DNA from: Calothrix sp. 336/3
GTDB taxonomy: Bacteria; Cyanobacteriota; Cyanobacteriia; Cyanobacteriales; Nostocaceae
Direction of reading: 5' to 3'
Length of the DNA stretch: 64,000 nucleotides
Assembly (NCBI RefSeq): GCF_000734895.2
Contig: NZ_CP011382.1
Location: 5,620,700-5,684,699 of the forward strand
Under the pieces are notes generated by a model. The model saw only the letters and a list, made by a program, of their open reading frames with translations. It made no database searches and was not told the origin of the DNA. A program made the position numbers and the translations under genes. The first letter of the stretch is position 1. Each line of letters begins with the position of its first letter. This document shows positions 56,104 through 64,000 of the stretch, piece by piece.

Positions 56104-57567
56104 ATGAAAAATTCTGTTAACTTCAGTGGTAAACCATTTCATTTTATAGGTATCGGCGGTATCGGGATGTCTGCCCTGGCTTATGTCCTAGCCAAACGCA
56201 ACCTACCAGTTTCTGGTTCAGATTTACGTCCTAATCATATTACCCATCGCCTGGAAAGTATCGGCGCTCACATCTTTGCTAAACAAGAAGCCAGTAACCT
56301 AGAATTTTTCCATTCTCCTGAGGAAAATACGGAAGTAGGATTACAGACATCAGCAGAATTACTGACTGAGGAACTAACTAATTTACCTCAAGTTATCTGT
56401 TCGACAGCCATAAATAAAAATAATTTGGAATATAAAGCGGCATTAGAATTAGGTTGCCCAATATTTCATCGTTCAGATGTACTAGCAGCGTTAATTGCTG
56501 ATTATGAAAGTATTGCAGTGGCTGGAACCCATGGTAAAACCACCACTAGTAGTATGATTGGTTATATGTTGGTGGAAGCCGGTGTAGACCCAACTATTTT
56601 AGTAGGCGGAGAAGTGAACGCCTGGGCAGGTAATGCTCGTTTAGGACAGGGACGCTATTTAGTAGCAGAAGCAGATGAATCTGATGGTTCTTTAATCAAG
56701 CATCACCCAGCAATTGGTATTATTACTAATATTGAATTAGATCATCCCGACCACTACGAAAATTTAGAAGCAGTCATTGATATTTTTCAAACCTTTGCCC
56801 AGGGTTGTCAAACTCTGATTGGTAGCATTGATTGTGAAACTGTGCGCGATCGCCTGCAACCAAATATTAGCTACAGTTTATACCCAGAAAGTAATGCAGA
56901 TTATACTGTAACTAATGTTGAATATCGCGCAGACGGTACAACAGCCCTAGTTTGGGAACGGGGCAAGGCTTTGGGTTTACTAAATTTGAAAGTACTGAGT
57001 CGTCACAATCTCAGTAATGCCCTGGCATCTGTAGCCGTTGGTCGTCTGTTAGGTTTAGAGTTTGGTGAAATCGCTAAGGGATTAGCAAACTTTGAAGGAG
57101 CCAGACGACGCTTTGAGTTGCGAGGAGAAATTGGCGGTATTACCTTCATTGATGACTACGCTCACCACCCCAGCGAAATCCGTGCTACCCTTGCTGCCGC
57201 CCGTTTACAAGCCAGACCAGAACAAAGAGTGGTTGCCATCTTCCAACCCCATCGCTATAGCCGCACTATTACCTTCCTAGAAGAATTCGCTGAGTCCTTT
57301 GCCCATGCAGACCTAGTTGTCCTGACGGATATCTACAGCGCTGGAGAAAGTAATTTAGGACACGTTAGCGGTGAGATGTTAGCAGCAAAAATTGCAGAAC
57401 ATCATCCTCAAGTTAATTATCTACCAACTCTTCCCGCAGTTCATAATTTCTTGTTGCATAATTTGCGTGCCGGAGATTTGGCACTATTTTTAGGTGCAGG
57501 AAATTTAAATCAGATTATTCCTGATGTAATTGGGGAATTGCGACAACCTGCTACAGCGACATCCTAA
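56104..57567 (+). CDS. murC: UDP-N-acetylmuramate-L-alanine ligase
   Basis: A 487-residue cytosolic ligase that adds L-Ala to UDP-MurNAc. The ATG at 56104 has GAGGAG seven bases upstream and is preferred over a GTG at 56074. The N-terminal domain begins with HFIGIGGIGMSALA; the ATP loop is VAGTHGKTTTSS; the Mur-ligase middle contains EADESDGSL and TNIELDHPDHY; the C-terminal domain contains FIDDYAHHPSEIRATL and FQPHRYSRT. It is followed by murB about 300 bp on. Confidence 0.96.
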   Translation: MKNSVNFSGKPFHFIGIGGIGMSALAYVLAKRNLPVSGSDLRPNHITHRLESIGAHIFAKQEASNLEFFHSPEENTEVGLQTSAELLTEELTNLPQVICSTAINKNNLEYKAALELGCPIFHRSDVLAALIADYESIAVAGTHGKTTTSSMIGYMLVEAGVDPTILVGGEVNAWAGNARLGQGRYLVAEADESDGSLIKHHPAIGIITNIELDHPDHYENLEAVIDIFQTFAQGCQTLIGSIDCETVRDRLQPNISYSLYPESNADYTVTNVEYRADGTTALVWERGKALGLLNLKVLSRHNLSNALASVAVGRLLGLEFGEIAKGLANFEGARRRFELRGEIGGITFIDDYAHHPSEIRATLAAARLQARPEQRVVAIFQPHRYSRTITFLEEFAESFAHADLVVLTDIYSAGESNLGHVSGEMLAAKIAEHHPQVNYLPTLPAVHNFLLHNLRAGDLALFLGAGNLNQIIPDVIGELRQPATATS

Positions 57568-57680
57568 CATTGAGAGCGTCAATGCAATTGTCAGTATAGG
57601 TGAAATTTCTCAGGAAAACTTCCTGCCAGACAATTGCCTCAATTTCCCGTAGCAATTTTCCAGATATCAATCGTGAACTA

Positions 57681-57819
57681 CGAAGTATGAAGTGTGAAAA
57701 GACCCTGTTAAGCAACAGATGGGGTAAACAAATCCAGAAAAATTCAGAAAAACTTATTTCTCCCCAATATCGGGTGCCAACAATAGACCAAAAGTATTTA
57801 CCTCACACTTCATTTTTCG
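57681..57819. mobile_element. MITE-like inverted-repeat segment between murC and murB
   Basis: CGAAGTATGAAGTGTGA (57681-57697) matches the reverse complement of 57803-57819 at 15 of 17 positions, including a perfect 11-bp core (57687-57697 with 57803-57813). The 139-bp segment has no credible gene. It looks like a small non-autonomous element or a structured mRNA region inserted in the murC-murB unit. Confidence 0.4.
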
Positions 57820-57864
57820 ATATTTCAGATTTCTTGAGTCAAAAATCTATTTATTCAGGTCAAT

Positions 57865-58857
57865 ATGACAATTTCACAGGCTCCTGCTGAGGTCTGCACT
57901 TTCTCTGGTGTGGTGATGAACGGACAAGTTAGTATCTGCAAAAATCACGAAATTCCCCTACCTGGCACTGACTGCACAATTCGCTCTCAAGTTCCCCTGG
58001 CAGCTTATACTTCCTATAAAGTTGGGGGTCCAGCAGAATGGTATGCGTCTCCGCGAAATTTGGAAGCATTACAAGCAACCATGGAATATGCCAAAGAGCA
58101 AGATTTACCAGTAACCGTCCTCGGTGCTGGTTCTAATTTATTGGTCAGCGATCGCGGTATTCCAGGTTTAGTAATTTCCACCCGTCATTTACGTTTTAGT
58201 CATTTTGATGCCGCCACTGGACAGGTGACGATTGCTGCTGGTGAACCTCTCCCAGGTCTAGCTATGGCTGTAGCAGAATTGGGATTACAGGGTTTAGAGT
58301 GGTCTGTGGGTATCCCTGGAACCGTTGGTGGCGCAGTTGTCATGAATGCTGGTGCCCATCAAAGTTGTATTGCAGATATCTTTGTGAGCGCCCAAGTACT
58401 GACTCCCGACGGGAAACTGAAAACCATAACTAAGGAAGAACTTGGTTACAGCTATCGAACTTCCCTACTGCAAGGGGGAAATCACATCATTACCCAAGCA
58501 ACCTTCCAACTACAACCAGGTGCGGATCCTGTCCAGGTGGTGGCGCAAACTAGACATCACAAGCAGCACCGCTTAACGACTCAGCCCTATGATAAACCCA
58601 GTTGTGGGAGTGTTTTTCGCAATCCCCAACCCTATGCAGCAGGTTGGTTAATTGAGCAAAGTGGATTAAAAGGTTTCCAAATTGGCAAAGCACAGGTTGC
58701 CCAACGTCACGCTAATTTTATCGTCAATTGCGGTGGTGCCAGCGCTGGGGATATTTTCCACCTGATTCGTCATATTCAACAACAGGTACAGCAAAATTGG
58801 TCAATCATTTTAGAACCAGAAGTGAAGATGATTGGTGATTTTCAAGGTGCTTTTTAA
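57865..58857 (+). CDS. murB: UDP-N-acetylenolpyruvoylglucosamine reductase
   Basis: A 330-residue flavoenzyme that reduces UDP-GlcNAc-enolpyruvate to UDP-MurNAc. Motifs: TSYKVGGPAEWY at the start of the FAD domain, VLGAGSNLLVSDRGI, WSVGIPGTVGGAVVMNAGAH, SYRTS, KPSCGSVFRNP with the catalytic Ser, AGWLIEQSGLKG and LEPEVKMIG. The sequence GCxSVFxNP and the C-terminal domain identify the type I form. ATG start at 57865 with AGGT upstream. It probably shares a transcript with murC; a terminator follows. Confidence 0.95.
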   Translation: MTISQAPAEVCTFSGVVMNGQVSICKNHEIPLPGTDCTIRSQVPLAAYTSYKVGGPAEWYASPRNLEALQATMEYAKEQDLPVTVLGAGSNLLVSDRGIPGLVISTRHLRFSHFDAATGQVTIAAGEPLPGLAMAVAELGLQGLEWSVGIPGTVGGAVVMNAGAHQSCIADIFVSAQVLTPDGKLKTITKEELGYSYRTSLLQGGNHIITQATFQLQPGADPVQVVAQTRHHKQHRLTTQPYDKPSCGSVFRNPQPYAAGWLIEQSGLKGFQIGKAQVAQRHANFIVNCGGASAGDIFHLIRHIQQQVQQNWSIILEPEVKMIGDFQGAF

Positions 58858-58885
58858 ACAACCATAAATTTTCTAATTAGCAATC

Positions 58886-58917
58886 AGGAGTCTGTCATCT
58901 CAGGCTCTTATTTTTTT
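58886..58917 (+). terminator. intrinsic terminator after murB
   Basis: A 9-bp stem with two G-T pairs (58886-58894 with 58901-58909, AGGAGTCTG/CAGGCTCTT) has a 6-base loop and is followed by eight to nine Ts broken by one A. It lies 28 bp after the murB stop. Confidence 0.7.
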
Positions 58918-59006
58918 GATTTTTACAACCTGTAAATGTAGGATTATCATGAGTTTGATTAGTTAATGATTGCTACTGTCCCCATAAAGGCAAGTAATTA
59001 CAAGTA

Positions 59007-59198
59007 TTAACTAGATTTCACAAAGTACTGTTTAATACCCATAATACATCCCATAACTACCGCAGGTAATAGTACCATCACCGCAGCATAGACATCCATA
59101 TTGCCAACGGGGAGAGCAGGTGCTGCGTATTTAATCAACAGGGAAATCGCTAAGGATAACAACAGGAGCTTGGAAATAAAGGTTGTAGCTTCTCTCAT
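59007..59198 (-). CDS. small membrane protein, unknown
   Basis: A 63-residue protein with two hydrophobic segments (ISKLLLLSLAISLLIKYAAPAL and VYAAVMVLLPAVVMGCIMGI) and a short basic C-terminus. ATG start at 59198. Similar short proteins are common in cyanobacteria, as I recall, but I cannot name the family. It is divergent from ftsH. Confidence 0.55.
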   Translation of the reverse strand: MREATTFISKLLLLSLAISLLIKYAAPALPVGNMDVYAAVMVLLPAVVMGCIMGIKQYFVKSS

Positions 59199-59332
59199 AA
59201 AACTTTACAAAAATTTACGCAAGTACGGTAATTGGCATTAATCATGGGGGTAGACACCGAACTAGGAGGGTGACACCCTGTTTCTAGAATAGGTGCAAGG
59301 GGAACAAAACAGGGCTTCTCATCCTCAGCACC

Positions 59333-59458
59333 ATGATTTATTTACCATTTTCTGTTGCATTTGGTGGTATTGCCCTATGCAGTTTATTTGCTTCGTTCTT
59401 AACTAAAAGTCATTACTCAAAACCAATCAATTTGGAGGGTACATCAAAATGCCTGTAG
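59333..59458 (+). CDS. candidate 41-codon leader ORF overlapping ftsH start
   Basis: A small frame starts with ATG at 59333, encodes a mostly hydrophobic 41-residue peptide (starting MIYLPFSVAFGGIALCSLF), and ends at TAG (59456-59458), seven bases inside ftsH. The ftsH ribosome site (GGAGGG) lies inside this frame. If translated, it could couple translation to ftsH or be a tiny membrane protein. No strong ribosome site precedes its ATG. Confidence 0.3.
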   Translation: MIYLPFSVAFGGIALCSLFASFLTKSHYSKPINLEGTSKCL

Positions 59459-61389
59459 AAACTAATAATAAGAAACCAATAAAATCACCGAAAATGCGCC
59501 AATTCGGTGGCAGCTTTCTGATTCTGCTAACTTTACTTTTACTACTGAATTTTATTGTTCCTAGTTTCTTCGGTTCTAAATTACCCCAAGTACCCTACAG
59601 TGATTTTGTCTCTCAAGTACAGACTGGTAAAGTTGAGCGAGCGATTATCGGCAACGAAGAAATTCAGTATGTTGTCAAAACTGCAACCAGCGATGGCAAA
59701 GCAATAGAGCAGGTATTTTCCACTACACCAGTTGCCCTTGACCTGGACTTACCAAAAATTCTGCGTGACAATCATGTTGAGTTTGCAGCACCCAGACCTA
59801 ATCAAAATGCTTGGATTGGAACAATATTAAGTTGGGTAGTTCCCCCCTTAATTTTCTTTGGTATTTGGGGCTTTTTAATGAACCGTCAAGGTGGAGGTGG
59901 TCCCGCAGCGCTGACAGTGGGTAAGAGTAAAGCACGCATCTACTCTGAAGGTAGCACTGGTGTGAAATTTGCCGATGTCGCAGGTATCGAAGAAGCCAAG
60001 GTGGAATTAGAAGAAGTTGTGGATTTTCTCAAGAATGCGGATAAATATACCCGCCTTGGTGCGAAAATTCCCAAAGGTGCTTTACTCGTGGGACCTCCTG
60101 GAACTGGTAAGACATTATTAGCAAAGGCGATCGCCGGGGAAGCTGGTGTCCCTTTCTTCAGTATCTCTGGTTCAGAATTTATTGAGCTATTCGTTGGTGT
60201 TGGTGCTGCGCGGGTACGGGACTTGTTTGAACAAGCTAAACAACAAGCACCCTGTATCGTCTTCATTGACGAGTTAGATGCTCTAGGAAAATCCCGTGCG
60301 GGTTCCGGTGGTTTCTATGGTGGCAACGATGAGCGGGAGCAAACCCTCAACCAATTACTTACAGAAATGGATGGCTTTGATGCCAATACTGGTGTCATTA
60401 TTATCGCCGCTACCAACCGTCCAGAAGTCCTAGACCCGGCTTTACGTCGTCCTGGACGCTTTGATAGACAAGTTGTGGTAGACCGCCCTGATAAAATTGG
60501 TCGGGAAGCCATCCTCAAGGTTCATGCTCGCAATGTCAAATTAGATACGGATGTAGATTTGGCGGTAATTGGTGCCAGAACCCCCGGTTTTGCAGGTGCA
60601 GACTTGGCGAATCTGGTGAACGAAGCTGCACTAATGGCAGCACGCAACAACCGAACGGCTGTGAAAATGGCTGATTTCAACGAAGCGATTGAGCGGGTTG
60701 TGGCTGGTTTGGAAAAACGTTCCCGTGTGTTGAATGAAACCGAGAAGAAAACTGTTGCTTACCACGAAGTCGGTCACGCGATTATCGGTGCGTTAATGCC
60801 TGGTGCTGGTAAGGTGGAAAAAATATCCATTGTTCCCCGTGGTGTAGGTGCTTTAGGTTACACTATTCAGATGCCAGAGGAAGACCGCTTTTTGATGATT
60901 GAAGATGAAATTCGCGGACGGATTGCCACTTTACTCGGTGGACGCTCTGCGGAGGAAGTCATCTTCGGCAAGGTTTCTACTGGTGCTAGTGATGACATTC
61001 AAAAAGCTACAGATTTAGCGGAACGGGCAATTACTGTATATGGAATGAGCGATCGCCTCGGTCCGGTGGCTTTTGAAAAGGTACAACAGCAGTTTATCGA
61101 AGGTTTCAGCAATCCTCGACGGGCAATTAGTCCCCAGGTTGCGGAGGAAATCGACCGAGAAGTCAAGGAAGTTGTCGATAATGCCCATCATATTGCCTTA
61201 AGTATTTTGGCAGAAAACCGCGACTTGTTGGAAGAAACCGCCCAGGAGTTGTTAAACAGAGAGATTCTCGAAGGTACGGAATTACGGGAGCGTTTGAGCA
61301 AAGCGAAAGCTCCCCAGGAAATGCAAGAGTGGTTACGCAGTGGCAAACTCGCAGACGGTAAACCCTTGATGCAGACTGTACTGAATTAG
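59449..61389 (+). CDS. ftsH: ATP-dependent zinc metalloprotease FtsH
   Basis: A 646-residue membrane-bound AAA+ protease. Two transmembrane helices lie at about 21-40 and 122-143, flanking a lumenal/periplasmic domain. Walker A is GPPGTGKT (215-222), Walker B CIVFIDELDAL, the second region of homology NRPEVLDPALRRPGRFDR (323-340), and the zinc-protease motif HEVGH (439-443) with a downstream Asp ligand. FtsH complexes degrade damaged photosystem II D1 and other membrane proteins. Cyanobacteria have several paralogues; I cannot say which one this is. The terminator at 61419 follows. Confidence 0.96.
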   Translation: MPVETNNKKPIKSPKMRQFGGSFLILLTLLLLLNFIVPSFFGSKLPQVPYSDFVSQVQTGKVERAIIGNEEIQYVVKTATSDGKAIEQVFSTTPVALDLDLPKILRDNHVEFAAPRPNQNAWIGTILSWVVPPLIFFGIWGFLMNRQGGGGPAALTVGKSKARIYSEGSTGVKFADVAGIEEAKVELEEVVDFLKNADKYTRLGAKIPKGALLVGPPGTGKTLLAKAIAGEAGVPFFSISGSEFIELFVGVGAARVRDLFEQAKQQAPCIVFIDELDALGKSRAGSGGFYGGNDEREQTLNQLLTEMDGFDANTGVIIIAATNRPEVLDPALRRPGRFDRQVVVDRPDKIGREAILKVHARNVKLDTDVDLAVIGARTPGFAGADLANLVNEAALMAARNNRTAVKMADFNEAIERVVAGLEKRSRVLNETEKKTVAYHEVGHAIIGALMPGAGKVEKISIVPRGVGALGYTIQMPEEDRFLMIEDEIRGRIATLLGGRSAEEVIFGKVSTGASDDIQKATDLAERAITVYGMSDRLGPVAFEKVQQQFIEGFSNPRRAISPQVAEEIDREVKEVVDNAHHIALSILAENRDLLEETAQELLNREILEGTELRERLSKAKAPQEMQEWLRSGKLADGKPLMQTVLN

Positions 61390-61418
61390 GAATTGAGTGA
61401 TTGTATAGTGGTTTTGTC

Positions 61419-61449
61419 ACCCCGACTTTTTGTCAAGTTGGGGTTTTTT
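61419..61449 (+). terminator. intrinsic terminator after ftsH
   Basis: A 10-bp stem with one G-T wobble (61419-61428, ACCCCGACTT, with 61435-61444, AAGTTGGGGT), a 6-base loop and a run of six T. It separates ftsH from the CHAT-TIR gene. Confidence 0.8.
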
Positions 61450-61640
61450 GTTGGCGATCGCAGTTACGCTTTTGCACCAAACCGTAAGGAAAACAAGCTA
61501 GGTATTTTGTGAAGGATTTGGGAAATAATATCACTTTGGAAATGCTGGAAATCCTGGGGGAACTTTTTAGGATGGTTCCCCGGAAACAGAAGAAAAAGTT
61601 AAACTGGTATTTATTATCAGTAGTGTAAATACCTGCTTGC

Positions 61641-62759
61641 ATGAGTAGCAATTCCAGGAGAGATAAGATATTAATCCTTGCGGTTAACCCGATAGACACC
61701 AGTCGATTACGTTTAGATGAAGAAGTTCGGGAAATTACCGAAGGGTTAAACAGGTCAAAACAACGGGGCAATTTTACCATCGAATCAAGAGGGGCAGTAC
61801 GTCCAGATGATATTCGTCGGGCAATATTTGATTGTGAGCCAAGAATCGTCCATATTAGTGGGCATGGCAAAAAAGAAGGTGGTTTAGCTTTTGAAGACTC
61901 ACATGGAAATGTTAAAAATATTACTCCAGAAGCACTTGCTGGACTATTTAACCTAGTTAAGGATCGAGTTCAGTGTGTAGTAATCAATGCTTGTCATTCA
62001 CACAAACAAGCAGATGCGATCGCGCAGCACATTGATTATGTAATAGGAATGAAACAGGAAATAGGGGATAAAGCTGCGATTAAATATGCCATTGGATTTT
62101 ACGATGCTCTTGGTGCTGGACAAACAATTGATGTTGCTCACAAATTTGGCGTTAATGCGCTCGAATTAGAAGGAATCCCAGAAGAAGACACTCCAATAAT
62201 TAGGACAAAAGTCAAAATCGATTGTACGAGTAATACGAACGTTGTATCTAACAATGAACTTCGCTTGAATCTGTTTGAAAATCAGTTTAATAATGCTTCA
62301 AATGATGCAGTTGAAGTATTTTTTTCATATGCCCATGAAGATGAAAAAATGCGAAATGACTTGGAAAAGCATCTGAGTCTTTTAAAGCGTCAAGGGATTA
62401 TTACAGGTTGGCACGATCGTAAAATTAGTGCAGGTAGAGAGTGGAATGATGAAATCGATACGCATCTAAACACTGCTAAAGTCATTTTATTACTGATTAG
62501 TTCTGCTTTTATGGCTTCAGATTACTGCTGGGATGTTGAAGTTAGGCGAGCGATGGAACGTCATGAGAAAAAAGAAGCTCGTGTAATCCCAATAATATTA
62601 AAGCCAACTGATTGGAAAAGTGCGCCATTTGCAAGGTTACAAGCTCTTCCAAAAGATGCTAAGGCAATAACTAAATGGGGAAATCGTGACGAAGCATTTG
62701 CAAATGTCGCTCAGGGGATAAGAAGCGTAGTTAGGGATATGATATCAGACCATAAATAA
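61641..62759 (+). CDS. CHAT protease domain fused to TIR domain
   Basis: A 372-residue protein. Residues about 8-185 form a caspase-like CHAT domain: KILILAVNPIDTSRLRLDEEV, the catalytic His in VHISGHG (His75) and the Cys in VVINACHS (Cys118), then IGMKQEIGDKAAIKYAIGFYDALGAG. A linker (190-222) leads to a TIR domain (about 224-368): VEVFFSYAHEDEKM, WHDRKISAGREWNDEI, VILLLISSAFMASDYCWDVEV with Glu300 in the place of the catalytic Glu of TIR NADases. It would combine a peptidase with an NAD-hydrolysing or signalling module. It lies 115 bp upstream of a TIR-like membrane protein gene; both are probably a conflict or cell-death system (inference). Confidence 0.88.
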   Translation: MSSNSRRDKILILAVNPIDTSRLRLDEEVREITEGLNRSKQRGNFTIESRGAVRPDDIRRAIFDCEPRIVHISGHGKKEGGLAFEDSHGNVKNITPEALAGLFNLVKDRVQCVVINACHSHKQADAIAQHIDYVIGMKQEIGDKAAIKYAIGFYDALGAGQTIDVAHKFGVNALELEGIPEEDTPIIRTKVKIDCTSNTNVVSNNELRLNLFENQFNNASNDAVEVFFSYAHEDEKMRNDLEKHLSLLKRQGIITGWHDRKISAGREWNDEIDTHLNTAKVILLLISSAFMASDYCWDVEVRRAMERHEKKEARVIPIILKPTDWKSAPFARLQALPKDAKAITKWGNRDEAFANVAQGIRSVVRDMISDHK

Positions 62760-62873
62760 ACATTAGCCAAGCTCCACAATACTAAATAATGCTATTGAAA
62801 TTCAGCTTGATATTTAACTAATGTTGCGTGAAATTTCCATTGATTATATTTGAACTGAATCTAACCAAAGTCT

Positions 62874-63932
62874 ATGTCATCTGCCACAGCAATCGACCTT
62901 TTATACTGCTGCTCGGATTCGCCAAAAGATGAAGAGCTACAGCAAAGACTAGAAAAGCATCTTAGTCTTATGAAACGGCAAGGCATCATTAATACTTGGC
63001 ATAAGGGTATGATGGGTGCGGGAGAAGATTGGGAAAGGGAAATGGATAGACGCTTAAATACAGCCAATATAATCTTACTCCTCATTAGTTCAGATTTAAT
63101 ATACTCAGATTATCATTGGAATTTTTTAGTACAACGAGCAATGGAACTAGATAAGAATCGACAAGCTCGTGTTCTCGCAATTTTATTGTGTCCGTATGAT
63201 AACTGGAAATCAGAGTTTGGTCGTATTAAAGTTTTACCTCATCCTAATAAACCTGTTAGCAAATGGAGAAACTATGACCATGCGTTTGAAAAAATTGCAA
63301 AAGGAATTCGAGAAGAAGCGAAGGCAATTAATGACCCATACTTTGCCATAAGAAAATCTCTTACTAAAATTGGTAATGTAACTAAAACTGTTGTAGGAAA
63401 TATCTTTAGTAACACTAATACAAAAACAAATCTTCTGTCGTCTTCCTTTGTCAGACATAAACACCGTAAGAAAAGCAAGCTATCTTTAACGTCTATCTTT
63501 GGAGTTTGTGGTGGATTAGTATTGCTGACTCAATTTTTATTACCACAAATTAATTTATCAAAGGACAAATCTAATAAAAACGTTAAACCTAAATCGCAAG
63601 AATTTTCATCTGGATGGATACAATTAGGTGTAATTGATAAAAGTTCAAACTTATCTATTGGAACTCCATTGCTTCGACCATCTAATACTAAATTCTTTCC
63701 AAGTATTGAACCACCGATTGTTCCGCAACAGGGAAGTATTGTAAGTGTTAAATATAAAGTGAATCTAAGGATGAATAAATTTTTGTCATCCGAGCAATTT
63801 AGAGAGCTACAGCCAGGAGAAAAACTGATTATTCAGAAAGTAGAAAAATTTCAAACAAAAAATCAGAACTCACGCTATGTTATATTACGGGCGCAAGTTA
63901 AAAAATGCGATCGCACTTGTAATAAAAATTAG
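62874..63932 (+). CDS. TIR-like membrane protein with SH3-like C-terminal domain
   Basis: A 352-residue protein. Residues 5-145 are closely similar to the TIR domain of the preceding gene (LEKHLSLMKRQGIINTWHKGMMGAGEDWEREMDRRLNTANIILLLISS), but SDYHWNFLVQRA has Leu85 where the partner has the likely catalytic Glu, and the FFSYAHEDE start reads LLYCCSDSPKDE. A basic linker precedes one transmembrane helix (about 205-224). The C-terminal part (250-345, GSIVSVKYKVNLRMNKFLSSEQFRELQPGEKLIIQKVEKFQTKN) looks like an SH3-type domain outside the membrane. It may be a membrane sensor or regulator of the CHAT-TIR effector. No catalytic function is assigned. Confidence 0.78.
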   Translation: MSSATAIDLLYCCSDSPKDEELQQRLEKHLSLMKRQGIINTWHKGMMGAGEDWEREMDRRLNTANIILLLISSDLIYSDYHWNFLVQRAMELDKNRQARVLAILLCPYDNWKSEFGRIKVLPHPNKPVSKWRNYDHAFEKIAKGIREEAKAINDPYFAIRKSLTKIGNVTKTVVGNIFSNTNTKTNLLSSSFVRHKHRKKSKLSLTSIFGVCGGLVLLTQFLLPQINLSKDKSNKNVKPKSQEFSSGWIQLGVIDKSSNLSIGTPLLRPSNTKFFPSIEPPIVPQQGSIVSVKYKVNLRMNKFLSSEQFRELQPGEKLIIQKVEKFQTKNQNSRYVILRAQVKKCDRTCNKN

Positions 63933-64000
63933 ATTAAAATTTGTATCCAGGAGTAAGTTGGGTGGAGACGCACAAAAAATATTGCATATTTAGAAATATC

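Noticed and set aside
57600..57890. 96-codon frame between murC and murB
   Set aside because: It covers the inverted-repeat segment and overlaps the murB start; composition is not protein-like.
59267..59279. AGGGTGACACCCT palindrome upstream of ftsH
   Set aside because: A single short palindrome with a central unpaired base and no repeated copy seen; too little to call a regulatory site.
1..64000. tRNA, rRNA, tmRNA, CRISPR or Yfr1-type RNA
   Set aside because: A read-through for T-loop sequences, repeat-spacer periodicity and the Yfr1 core motif gave no convincing hit; covariance-model searches (tRNAscan-SE, Infernal) would be decisive.

Overview
The window reads as chromosomal DNA of a filamentous, probably heterocyst-forming cyanobacterium (Nostocales-like). 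Supporting signs are the very frequent palindrome GCGATCGC (HIP1) inside genes, AT-rich spacers with heptamer and 14-bp short tandem repeats, several families restricted to cyanobacteria (DUF4327, DUF3155, DUF3611, CCB2/CCB4-like), a TLP40-type lumenal cyclophilin, Calvin-cycle GAPDH of the Gap2 type, and large Ser/Thr kinases fused to sensor or TPR modules. No tRNA, rRNA, CRISPR array, intact transposase or prophage was seen. Coding density is moderate and many spacers exceed 400 bp.

Layout. 0-8 kb: a small lipoprotein, an HTH/GrpE-like fusion, an alpha/beta hydrolase, a membrane kinase fused to a PstS-like domain, D-glycerate 3-kinase, a nucleoside-type ABC permease and a small winged-helix-like protein. 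8-16 kb: PrxQ peroxiredoxin, an exported small protein, a DrrAB-type ABC exporter pair, an ABM-fold protein, a CDF metal exporter, a large lipoprotein with a small partner, and DUF4327. 17-24 kb: polyphosphate kinase, phosphoglucomutase, acetate kinase and a J-domain-like protein. 25-34 kb: a low-complexity RGG-like protein, a TPR membrane protein, an O-methyltransferase, a phosphoribulokinase paralogue, two Spy-like periplasmic proteins, a class V aminotransferase and a GH57 enzyme. 34-46 kb: a second kinase with ten TPRs, an SLH protein, a probable iron-uptake cluster (two-domain multicopper oxidase, HhH lipoprotein, FTR1 permease), a methyltransferase, two paralogous VirB10-like secreted proteins (one with SLH repeats), and a GAF histidine kinase resembling Hik2/CSK. 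47-61 kb: DUF3155, a CCB2/CCB4-like cytochrome b6f assembly factor next to a PadR regulator, DUF3611, the TLP40-like cyclophilin, thiL, gap2, nadD, murC-murB and ftsH. 61.6-64 kb: an accessory pair made of a CHAT-TIR fusion and a TIR-like membrane protein.

Most of the window is housekeeping and photosynthetic-cell physiology: carbon and acetate/phosphate metabolism (glyK, pgm, ackA, ppk1, gap2), cell wall (murC, murB) and membrane quality control (ftsH). The parts most likely to hold undescribed biology are the CHAT-TIR / TIR-TM tandem at the right edge, the multicopper oxidase-HhH lipoprotein-FTR1 cluster, the kinase-PBP fusion, the HTH-GrpE-like fusion and the PRK paralogue without the first regulatory cysteine. 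All functions are assigned from sequence motifs read by eye; no database search was run.
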